A DNA stretch of 8,257 nt, taken from JADHLK01 sp038131695 (GTDB taxonomy: Bacteria; Pseudomonadota; Alphaproteobacteria; Puniceispirillales; Puniceispirillaceae). This document shows, one piece after another, positions 1 to 5,120 of this stretch; the first letter of the stretch is position 1, and every line of letters starts with the position of its first letter. Under the pieces are notes generated by a model that ran no database searches, was not told where the DNA came from, and worked only from the letters and a program-made list of their open reading frames with translations. The position numbers and the translations under genes are program-made. The stretch is from positions 1 through 8,257 of the forward strand of contig JAYPQA010000085.1 in NCBI GenBank assembly GCA_038131695.1, read 5' to 3'.

Positions 1-150
1 CCGCAGGATATTTTTGGTGTCCCGGCATGGCGTGAGGTGATACATCAGGCCGACACAGAGTCGGTGCTGTTTTCATTTTCAGATCGCCCGGTGCAGGAAA
101 AGCTGGGCTTCTGGCGCGAACAGCGCGGCAATAGCCAGGACAAGGAATAG
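1..150 (+). CDS. Gentisate 1,2-dioxygenase, C-terminal end (5' truncated)
   Basis: The window opens inside this gene; 49 codons and a TAG stop are visible in frame 1. The peptide reads DIFGVPAW near its start and then VLFSFSDRPVQEKLGFWRE. This is the usual ending of gentisate 1,2-dioxygenases: the last strand of the second cupin barrel followed by an FSDRPVQ-x-x-LG-x-x-RE tail. The enzyme is a cytosolic Fe(II) bicupin dioxygenase that opens the gentisate ring between C1 and C2 to give maleylpyruvate. The iron-binding histidines lie upstream of the window and cannot be checked. The next two genes encode the following two pathway steps, which supports the call. Only six bases separate its stop from the next ATG, and an AAGGA ribosome-binding sequence for that gene (142–146) lies inside its last codons, suggesting coupled translation. 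A related cupin such as 1-hydroxy-2-naphthoate or salicylate dioxygenase cannot be excluded from the tail alone. Confidence 0.82.
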   Translation, partial: PQDIFGVPAWREVIHQADTESVLFSFSDRPVQEKLGFWREQRGNSQDKE

Positions 151-156
151 ACCAGA

Positions 157-867
157 ATGTCTGCTTATTTGTTTGACCCCTACCCGCCTGTTGTGGTGCC
201 AATCAGGGGCAGCCAGCAACAATTTCCGGTGCGCCGTATTTTCTGTGTAGGCCGCAATTACGGAGCACACGCGCGCGAGATGGGTTTTTCTGATCGCGAG
301 CCGCCCTTTTTCTTCACCAAGCCGGCGGATGCGCTGGTTCTGGACGGGGCGGAGATTCCCTATCCGATTCTGACCGAAAACCTGCATCATGAGATAGAGC
401 TGGTTCTGGCGATTGACAGCGAGGCGAAAAACCTGCCAGCCGCGGCCGCGATGGATGTGATTTATGGCGTGGCAGTCGGTATTGACCTGACCCGCCGGGA
501 TTTGCAGATGGCCGCACGCGACAAGGGCCGCCCCTGGGATTGGGGCAAATCCTTTGACCAGTCCGCCCCTATCGGCGAGATCGTTCCGCTGCAGCAGTTG
601 GATGAGGAGGCCCGGCAGCTTGACAAGGGTCGAATCTGGCTGGATGTAAATGGCACGCGCCGCCAGGAAGCTGATCTGGCTGAGCTTATCTGGAATGTGC
701 CGGAGATTATCAGCGCGGTTTCAAAGGCCATACATATCATGCCGGGCGATCTGATCTATACCGGCACGCCGGCCGGTGTCGGCGCGATTGAGCCGGGCGA
801 CCAAATCACCGGCGGTATTGACGGGATTGGCGAGATTGCTGTCAGCATTGGCGAACGGGCTGAGTGA
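157..867 (+). CDS. Fumarylacetoacetate hydrolase family protein, probable fumarylpyruvate hydrolase
   Basis: A 236-residue FAH-fold hydrolase. Visible family marks are VGRNYGAHA (31–39), the metal-ligand pair E79/E81 in HHEIEL with D110 in GIDLTRRD, the KSFD segment (131–134) and YTGTPAGVG (201–209) near the C-terminus. These are the standard Mg/Mn-binding and substrate-loop motifs of the family, and the length is normal for its short bacterial members. Lying between gentisate dioxygenase and a zeta-class isomerase, its probable reaction is hydrolysis of 3-fumarylpyruvate to fumarate and pyruvate in the cytosol (NagK-like). The ATG at 157 is preceded by AAGGA with a 10-base spacer and fits the family start. 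The next gene begins 22 bases downstream. Sequence alone cannot distinguish fumarylpyruvate from fumarylacetoacetate or related beta-diketones; the gene context decides the call. Confidence 0.9.
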   Translation: MSAYLFDPYPPVVVPIRGSQQQFPVRRIFCVGRNYGAHAREMGFSDREPPFFFTKPADALVLDGAEIPYPILTENLHHEIELVLAIDSEAKNLPAAAAMDVIYGVAVGIDLTRRDLQMAARDKGRPWDWGKSFDQSAPIGEIVPLQQLDEEARQLDKGRIWLDVNGTRRQEADLAELIWNVPEIISAVSKAIHIMPGDLIYTGTPAGVGAIEPGDQITGGIDGIGEIAVSIGERAE

Positions 868-889
868 GCGCGGGGGATAACAGGCGAGC

Positions 890-1546
890 ATGGCAGACAA
901 GATGGTCATCCTGCATAATTATTTCCGCTCCTCCACCTCCTTTCGGGTGCGGGCCGCGCTGAACCTGAAGGGTATTGCCTACGCTCAGGAAACCTGGCAC
1001 TTGCGCGAAAACAAACAGCGCAGCAGCGCCTATCTGGCGGTGAACCCGCAAGGGCTGGTGCCCAGCCTTGTCTGGAGCGATGGCACGGTGATCACCCAAT
1101 CCATGGCGATTATGGAATTTCTGGATGAGGCCGTGCCTGAACCCGCGCTGCTGCCAGCTGACCCGGCAGGCCGGGCGCGTGTGCGGGCGCTGACCCAGCT
1201 GATCGGCTGTGAGATTCACCCGCTGAATAATCTGCGCGTGCTGCGCCATATCGAACAGGAATTTGGCGCGGACAGCGAGGCCCAGGCAGGCTGGTTCCGC
1301 CATTGGGTGCGGGCCAGTTTTGACCCGCTTGAAGAGATGCTGTCCGGCAGCCCGGATACTGGTGATTTTTGCCACGGCAACAAGCCGAGCATGGCCGATA
1401 TTACGCTGGCAGCACAGCTGGTCAATAACCGGCGTTTTGAATTGAATGTGGAAAGCTGGCCAACCATCCATCGGATAGGATTGGCTTGTTTTGCCCATGA
1501 TGCTTTTGACAAGGCATTGCCGGGCAATCAGCCAGATGCAGAATAG
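890..1546 (+). CDS. maiA: Zeta-class glutathione S-transferase: maleylpyruvate / maleylacetoacetate isomerase
   Basis: A 218-residue zeta-class GST. The N-terminal thioredoxin-like domain carries the class signature SSTSFRVR (14–21), which binds glutathione and supplies the catalytic Ser, then VNPQGLVP (51–58) and QSMAIMEFLDE (70–80). The helical C-terminal domain contains the typical IHPLNNLRVL (109–118) and the PSMADITL capping box (166–173). The enzyme makes the glutathione-dependent cis-trans isomerisation of maleylacetoacetate or maleylpyruvate. With gentisate dioxygenase and an FAH hydrolase upstream, maleylpyruvate is the more likely substrate (NagL-type role); the symbol given is the family name. 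It follows the hydrolase by 22 bases and precedes the MBL gene by 22 bases, so it is probably co-transcribed with both. The length is normal and the frame is clean. Confidence 0.9.
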   Translation: MADKMVILHNYFRSSTSFRVRAALNLKGIAYAQETWHLRENKQRSSAYLAVNPQGLVPSLVWSDGTVITQSMAIMEFLDEAVPEPALLPADPAGRARVRALTQLIGCEIHPLNNLRVLRHIEQEFGADSEAQAGWFRHWVRASFDPLEEMLSGSPDTGDFCHGNKPSMADITLAAQLVNNRRFELNVESWPTIHRIGLACFAHDAFDKALPGNQPDAE

Positions 1547-1568
1547 AGCACTTAAAGGCTGAATAATC

Positions 1569-2357
1569 ATGAAAAAATTAGACTACCAAACGCCGGTCAC
1601 CGGCCAACTTCAACAGCTTGCCGATGATCTTTACTGGGCCCGGTTTGACCTGCCCTTTCGGCTGACCCATGTAAATTTATATATTCTGGATGGGCTGGAT
1701 GGCTGGATCATTCTGGATACCGGCATCAATGACGAGCCGACCAGGGCGCATTGGCAGGCTTTGCTGGACGGGCCGCTTAAAGGCCGTCCGGTCGAGCAGA
1801 TACTTGTCTCGCATTATCATCCTGATCATGTCGGCTTTGCCGGCAACCTGTCAGCGATGACCGGCGCGCCGGTTGCCAGCAGTCACATTGAGGCCGAGGA
1901 AGCCACCCATTTCTGGCATCTTGATGAACAGGTTTTCGCTGATTTGCTGGGCCAGGTCTATCGCCAATACGGGCTGGAAGAGCGCCATATCGCCGTTGCC
2001 CAGAAAGGCGGCAGCCGCTATCGGATGATAGTCGGGGAGCCGCCGAAATTCGATATTCTGGCCCCTGGCACAGAGATCAAGACACGCGCAGGCAGCTGGC
2101 AGCTGCGCATGGATCTGGGCCATTCTGACCAGCATATTTCGCTGATGGAGCATAGCCGCGGTTTGTATCTGTCGGTAGATTTCCTGCTGCCGCGCATTAC
2201 CCCGAATATTTCAGCAGATATTCGTGCGGTGGATGCGGATCGGCTGTCCGGCTATCTGTCCTATCTGGCTGAGATGCGCGATCTGCCCGATGAGGTGGAG
2301 GTTTTCCCCGGCCATGACTGGCCGTTTTCCGAAGCAGACGAGCGGCCGCCGAGCTGA
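1569..2357 (+). CDS. MBL-fold metallo-hydrolase (C-terminus cut by frameshift)
   Basis: A metallo-beta-lactamase-fold hydrolase of the glyoxalase II-like type, open for 262 codons. Metal ligands visible are HYHPDH (H82, H84, D86, H87), H185 in GHSDQH, D204 in LSVDFLL and H249 in FPGHDW, so the two-metal site is complete. The substrate cannot be deduced; such proteins hydrolyse thioesters, lactones or related esters, and its place after the gentisate genes suggests an accessory aromatic-degradation step, though this is only inference. The ATG at 1569 has AAAGG about 11 bases upstream. The ORF ends in an unnatural tail (ADERPPS) just after the last metal motif. Homologues normally continue through a helical C-terminal domain, and that domain is present immediately downstream in other frames. 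The natural gene probably spans 1569–2580 (about 337 codons). The truncated product would keep the catalytic core. Confidence 0.88.
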   Translation: MKKLDYQTPVTGQLQQLADDLYWARFDLPFRLTHVNLYILDGLDGWIILDTGINDEPTRAHWQALLDGPLKGRPVEQILVSHYHPDHVGFAGNLSAMTGAPVASSHIEAEEATHFWHLDEQVFADLLGQVYRQYGLEERHIAVAQKGGSRYRMIVGEPPKFDILAPGTEIKTRAGSWQLRMDLGHSDQHISLMEHSRGLYLSVDFLLPRITPNISADIRAVDADRLSGYLSYLAEMRDLPDEVEVFPGHDWPFSEADERPPS

Positions 2358-2580
2358 TTGCCCATCACCAGCACCGGCTGGATTGTTGTATGGGGCAGCC
2401 CGCAAGGCCCCGCTCTCCACCGCCGCGGCCATGGCCGTGCTGTTTAGTAATTCTGACTTTGGGGATCATAGGCTGTATTTTGCCTCTGGTGAGGCGCGCG
2501 CCCATCTCAACCATCTGGTCACAACCGGCCAGCTGACGCGGCAAACAGATGCAGACGGGACAGACTGGTTTGTGTCTTAA
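2345..2580 (+). pseudogene. Detached C-terminal domain of the MBL-fold gene, in two further frames
   Basis: Reading gcc gcc gag ctg from 2345, one base earlier than the frame of the MBL ORF, gives AAELIAHHQHRLD. From 2383 a second one-base-earlier frame gives LLYGAARKAPLSTAAAMAVL and then DHRLYFASGEARAHLNHL, ending in TAA at 2578–2580. This is the small winged-helix-like C-terminal domain (helix, A/S-T-A segment, then F-A-x-G-E-x-x-A-H-L) common in the longer MBL hydrolases. Each junction looks like one missing base: G at cgg/gcc near 2345 and T at gat/ttg near 2383. The protein sequence between and after the junctions is well preserved, so the damage is either very recent or a sequence error rather than long decay. 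Confidence 0.78.
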
Positions 2581-3066
2581 GCCTTTTTTCGGCAGCCTTT
2601 TTACCGGTAAAGCTGATCTTGCCGTCGGGCAGCAGATAGAGAATAAAGGCCGACCCGCCTGTCGGCAGTCGGAAAATGATCCGAGCCGGGCGGATAGACA
2701 TACCAGCCGGCCGCCAGCCCGTCAAACGGGCAGGCCCGCTGATCGGCATAATCAGGCCAATCTCTCCGGTATCATGGATATGATGCGGGCCGGCCAGATT
2801 ATCCATCTGCACGACATCGACACTGAACGGCCCGGCGGCCCCGCCGCGGCTTTGATCGCCCGGCCAAAGCGGATGCCCCGCCCTCACTGCTGCATCAGCC
2901 AGCCTTCGGCCAGCCCGGCTGCGCAATATTGCCGGATTTTGCTGACCATGGCGCTGTCAGCTGGCCATTTTTGCGCCAGCGCCTCCGCCAGGGCCGCATC
3001 CAGAGGAGCGGCGGCGATAAAGTCTGCAATCTCTGTCATTGTTTGTTCAAACGCGCTCTGGCTCAT
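2519..3066 (-). pseudogene. Cupin-like DUF4863 / 4-hydroxylaminobenzoate lyase family gene, multiply frameshifted
   Basis: The N-terminal part starts at the ATG at 3066–3064 (MSQSAFEQTMTEIADF) and runs 60 codons to AEGWLMQQ, then TGA at 2886–2884. In the same frame beyond the TGA is GIRFGRAIK, then around 2850–2831 the reading moves one base to PFSVDVVQMDN and GPHHIHDTGEIGLIMPI, a cupin-type H-x-H-x(n)-E motif. At about 2728–2724 it moves again (DGLAAGWYVYPPGSDHF), and near 2663 it returns to GGSAFILYLLPDGKISF. Together these rebuild a protein of about 160 residues resembling the DUF4863 family, which includes 4-hydroxylaminobenzoate lyase (4-hydroxylaminobenzoate to protocatechuate plus ammonia). 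The family match is from memory of motifs. The true stop is uncertain: the last open frame reaches 2519, but the natural end may lie near 2577–2610. It converges on the MBL gene and could add to aromatic catabolism if functional. Confidence 0.68.
2600..2611. repeat. 12-bp perfect palindrome at the convergent gene junction
   Basis: TTTACCGGTAAA is its own reverse complement. It lies just beyond the MBL stop (2578–2580) and within or just after the last codons of the opposing cupin-like gene. The stem would be only four base pairs around CCGG, mostly A/T, so it is too weak for a convincing terminator. It may be chance; no other terminator is visible at this junction. Confidence 0.3.
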
Positions 3067-3090
3067 GGCTTGCCCCCGTCGCTGTCCAGC

Positions 3091-3108
3091 CTGCCAAACA
3101 GCTGGCAG
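3091..3108. promoter_or_regulatory. Perfect 6-bp inverted repeat in a divergent intergenic gap
   Basis: CTGCCA (3091–3096) and TGGCAG (3103–3108) are perfect inverted copies separated by six bases (AACAGC). They lie in the 98-base gap between the divergent cupin-like gene (start 3066) and the EamA gene (start 3165). The position suits an operator or a small hairpin. A second, imperfect repeat follows (GCCAGCCT 3132–3139 against AGGCAGGC 3150–3157, one mismatch) and overlaps the EamA ribosome-binding region. No regulator gene is adjacent, so the role is a guess. Confidence 0.3.
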
Positions 3109-3164
3109 AACCAAGCTCTATTTTAGCCCTTGCCAGCCTAATTGCAACAAGGCAGGCTTGTCGC

Positions 3165-4028
3165 ATGGAACGGCTCTTTCCCCTTATCTTTGTGCTGCTT
3201 TGGTCTTCTGCCTTTATCTCGTCAAAATTCATTGTGCTGGAAGCCACCCCCTTTGCCGCGCTGGTTTTTCGCTTTGTTCTGGTGGCAGGCGGTTTTGCCC
3301 TGGTCTGCCTCTGGCAACGCGAAAGGCTGGCCGCGCCGCTGCGCGATGTGTCGGCGGCGGCGCTGAGCGGGGTGCTGTTTCACGGGCTGTATTTGGGCGG
3401 GGTCTTTTATGCGGTGACAGCTGGCTTTCCGACCGGGCTGACCGCGTTGCTGGTCTCCTTGCAGCCGATTTTGACCGGCGCGCTGGCTGGCCCGCTGCTG
3501 GGTGAGCAGGTGACATTCCAGCGCTGGGCCGGCCTTGTGCTGGGCTTTGCCGGGGCCGGGCTGGTTCTGGGGCTGGATCTGGGGGGCAGCCTGCCGCTGG
3601 TCGGTTTTGTGGCCTCGCTGATTGCCCTTTTGGGCGTTACCGGCGCAACCCTGTGGCAGAAAAAACAGGGCGGCAGCCTGCCCCTGCCGGTCTCCAATTT
3701 CTGGCAGGCGGCCAGTGCCTGCCTGTTTCACCTGCTGGTCATGCTGGCTCTGGAGCCAGAGCCCTTTATCAATTTCACCGCCCGCTTTGTCTGGGCCATG
3801 GGCTGGCAGATTATCGCGGTCAGCTTTGGGGCCTTTACCATCCTGCTTTATCTGATCAAGAAAGGCTCAGCCAGCCAGACAGCCTCACTGTTCTTTCTGG
3901 TGCCGCCCTGCTCCGCCCTGATTGCCTGGCTGATGCTGGATGAGCAATTAACCCGGGTTGATATTATCGGCTTCCTGCTGGCCAGTGCCGGTGTCTATAT
4001 CGCAACCCGCAAGCCGGTTGCAGGGTGA
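3165..4028 (+). CDS. EamA/DMT-family membrane transporter
   Basis: A 287-residue inner-membrane protein with about ten hydrophobic helices in two homologous EamA halves, the normal size and layout for the drug/metabolite transporter superfamily. The first half begins MERLFPLIFVLLWSSAFISSK, the usual helix-1 'WSS-F' pattern, and contains FHGLYLGGVFYAVTAGFPTG and LGEQVTFQRWAGLVLGFAGA. The second half ends with the matching LMLDEQLTRVDIIGFLLASA. Such proteins export amino acids or other metabolites; the substrate cannot be read from sequence. The frame is open upstream to 3039, but the ATG at 3165 fits the family start, has AGG eight bases upstream, and avoids overlapping the divergent gene. This gene is free of indels although the sequences on both sides are riddled with them. 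Confidence 0.9.
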   Translation: MERLFPLIFVLLWSSAFISSKFIVLEATPFAALVFRFVLVAGGFALVCLWQRERLAAPLRDVSAAALSGVLFHGLYLGGVFYAVTAGFPTGLTALLVSLQPILTGALAGPLLGEQVTFQRWAGLVLGFAGAGLVLGLDLGGSLPLVGFVASLIALLGVTGATLWQKKQGGSLPLPVSNFWQAASACLFHLLVMLALEPEPFINFTARFVWAMGWQIIAVSFGAFTILLYLIKKGSASQTASLFFLVPPCSALIAWLMLDEQLTRVDIIGFLLASAGVYIATRKPVAG

Positions 4029-4057
4029 TTGACAGCGCCCGGTTATTGGTCTAGCAA
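4029..4057 (+). promoter_or_regulatory. Candidate sigma-70-type promoter for tRNA-Cys
   Basis: TTGACA (4029–4034) is a perfect -35 box lying directly after the EamA stop codon (TGA 4026–4028). At 17-base spacing is TAGCAA (4052–4057), a weak -10 with three of six consensus bases. Predicted initiation near 4064 would be a few bases ahead of the tRNA 5' end. A perfect -35 with a poor -10 is plausible for a stable RNA gene but is not proof. Confidence 0.45.
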
Positions 4058-4067
4058 GGCGGTCGTG

Positions 4068-4139
4068 AGGCCGGTGGCAGAGTGGTTATGCAGCGGTTTT
4101 GCAAAACCGTGGACATCGGTTCGAATTCGGTCGGGCCTC
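4068..4139 (+). tRNA. tRNA-Cys (anticodon GCA), structurally abnormal
   Basis: The cloverleaf is recognisable: TG then GCA/TGC D stem with an AGTGGTTA-type loop, anticodon GCA at 4101–4103, and T loop TTCGAAT (4120–4126). The anticodon stem is G4093-T4110, C4094-G4109, G4095-C4108, G4096-C4107, T4097-A4106, which leaves an eight-base loop (4098–4105) instead of seven; one extra T in a T run explains this. Read without gaps, the acceptor AGGCCGG (4068–4074) pairs with CGGGCCT (4132–4138) except for a G4073–G4133 clash. It would become the normal GGCCCGG/CCGGGCC, with discriminator T and encoded CCA, if three C bases were missing from C runs. T-stem pair G53–U61 is also unusual. The identity is clear; whether the transcript would be functional as written is doubtful. 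It is followed after 14 bases by the end of the convergent methylase gene. Confidence 0.82.
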
Positions 4140-4153
4140 AAATCCCGCTATTT

Positions 4154-4509
4154 TCAGATCAGATTGGTGATCAGCCGCCTCAGCTATCGGTTGCGCCGCT
4201 GGCCCGGCATTGATCGCCCGGCTCGCCGCGACTTCCTTGATGGTGAAATCACAGAGTAGATTCAGAATATCCGGATGCCAGGAATTTGAGCGACAAAGCC
4301 AATGCCGCGGCGCGCGAGATCAGCGGTCGCACGGGCAGAGCTTGCTGATCAGCCAGACCAAAACCGCTATCCGCACGCATAATGGGTGAAGTTGGAAGTC
4401 TCGCTCCCAGCGGCAGATAGGGCGGGTCCAGATAGACAAAATCCCCGGCCAGGCATTGCACCACCTCTTGCCAGTCCTGATTAGTGATCCGGCAGCCCTG
4501 CAAGGCACT
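4154..4509 (-). pseudogene. dam: 3' part of dam-type adenine methylase, scattered over frames
   Basis: Downstream of the N-terminal ORF, other frames hold the rest of the enzyme: SALQGCRITNQDWQEVV and DFVYLDPPYLPLG with the DPPY catalytic motif, then TSNFTHYA, SGFGLADQQAL, ATADLARRGIGFV, SNSWHPDILNLLCDFTI, EVAASRAIN and finally LRRLITNLI with TGA at 4156–4154. The order and motifs match the second half of Dam enzymes (DPPY, TSxF, GF, SNS, C-terminal ITN). At least five frame changes of mixed sign occur, about one per 60–80 bases. From ATG 4990 to this stop is 837 bases (about 278 codons), the usual Dam length, so net lengths are conserved. This is a once-complete gene broken by small indels, or a complete gene in poor consensus sequence. 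Confidence 0.8.
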
Positions 4510-4990
4510 CACCGGAGCAGGCGCGCAGCAAATCCGCATTGACAATAGTCGGATTCTTGAACCGGCCAAAAGGCACATTGTAAAACCCCTTGCTGTTCAC
4601 CCGGTAAAGCCCGTTAAAGCTGGTTTTATTGAGATAGATAAAGCGGCTGGCACGGGTCAGGGCCGGCAAGGCAGACAGGCCGCCCGGCTGGCGGTCGAGG
4701 GCGCGGATTTCTTCAAAATAGCTGCGTTCATAGGGATGGCGGCCCAAATCCTCTATCAACGCTGCAACCTCATCGCGCACCATCTGATAGCAATTCACCA
4801 GCTCAGTATTGATGTCATTCAGCCAGCCAGCGTCTGGCTGCTGGTCAAAGAACACCGCCGCCCCGCCCATAAAGGGTTCGATCAACCGGTCATAGCTGGC
4901 CGGTATCAGGGGGCGGATATGCTCCAACAGCTGGCGTTTGCCGCCGGCCCATTTCAGGAACGGGCGGGCGTTAAGGGTCTGGCGGGTCAT
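4481..4990 (-). CDS. dam: Dam-type DNA adenine methylase, N-terminal portion (frameshifted)
   Basis: From ATG 4990–4988 the ORF reads 169 residues. It carries the order expected of D12-class (Dam/DpnM) N6-adenine methyltransferases: FLKWAGGKRQLL near residue 11 (AdoMet-binding motif), IEPFMGGAAVFF, LNDINTELVNCY, and NKTSFNGLYRVNSKGFYNV with PFGRFKNP. The frame is lost after NADLLRAC, near 4509, and it stops at 4481 before the DPPY motif, so this product alone could not methylate DNA. The enzyme normally modifies adenine in a short palindrome such as GATC; specificity cannot be read here. The frame extends upstream to 5203, but MTRQT at 4990 is the natural start. There is no clear ribosome-binding site, and a -10-like box sits only seven bases upstream. 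No restriction endonuclease gene is adjacent, so an orphan methylase is the more likely type. Confidence 0.85.
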   Translation of the reverse strand: MTRQTLNARPFLKWAGGKRQLLEHIRPLIPASYDRLIEPFMGGAAVFFDQQPDAGWLNDINTELVNCYQMVRDEVAALIEDLGRHPYERSYFEEIRALDRQPGGLSALPALTRASRFIYLNKTSFNGLYRVNSKGFYNVPFGRFKNPTIVNADLLRACSGECLAGLPDH

Positions 4991-4997
4991 GACAGGT

Positions 4998-5027
4998 ACT
5001 ATAGAGCCTGAAATGCGCGTGCGGCAA
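4998..5027 (-). promoter_or_regulatory. Candidate promoter for the dam gene, possibly leaderless
   Basis: On the minus strand TTGCCG (5027–5022, four of six -35 bases) is followed after 18 bases by TATAGT (5003–4998, five of six -10 bases). Only seven bases separate the -10 from the ATG at 4990, so transcription would begin at or next to the start codon. No AGG-type ribosome-binding sequence is visible in those bases. The match is moderate and inferred by eye. Confidence 0.35.
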
Positions 5028-5120
5028 TGGCTTATTAAGGGGGCTGCGCTGCTACAACAGCTCTGGCGGAAGAGAAAAAAACCCTTGCCAGCCCCGCCAA
5101 AGACAGACAGAACAGGCGGC

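Noticed and set aside
842..1570. 242-codon minus-strand ORF opposite the isomerase gene
   Set aside because: It lies entirely antisense to a clearly recognised GST, has no recognisable domain, and its composition is that of a shadow of GC-rich coding sequence.
2581..2615. Bidirectional terminator at the T-run/palindrome region
   Set aside because: T runs are present on the plus strand, but no GC-rich stem precedes them; the palindrome's four-pair A/T stem is too weak.
2884..2886. In-frame TGA of the cupin-like gene as a selenocysteine codon, given SelD in the same window
   Set aside because: No SECIS-like hairpin is evident, the aligned family position is not a Cys as far as I recall, and a local +1/-1 indel pair restores the expected residues. 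The gene also has other frame breaks nearby.
2549..3505. 318-codon plus-strand ORF over the cupin gene and the start of the first EamA gene
   Set aside because: Antisense to the cupin-like gene and out of frame with EamA; no coherent protein motifs.
4068..4139. tRNA-Sec-like or selenium-related unusual tRNA
   Set aside because: The anticodon is GCA, the D and T arms are those of ordinary tRNA-Cys, there is no long variable arm, and the oddities are single-base changes in homopolymers.
4029..4259. 76-codon plus-strand ORF
   Set aside because: It runs straight through the tRNA-Cys gene and the end of the methylase; no homology or ribosome-binding site is visible.
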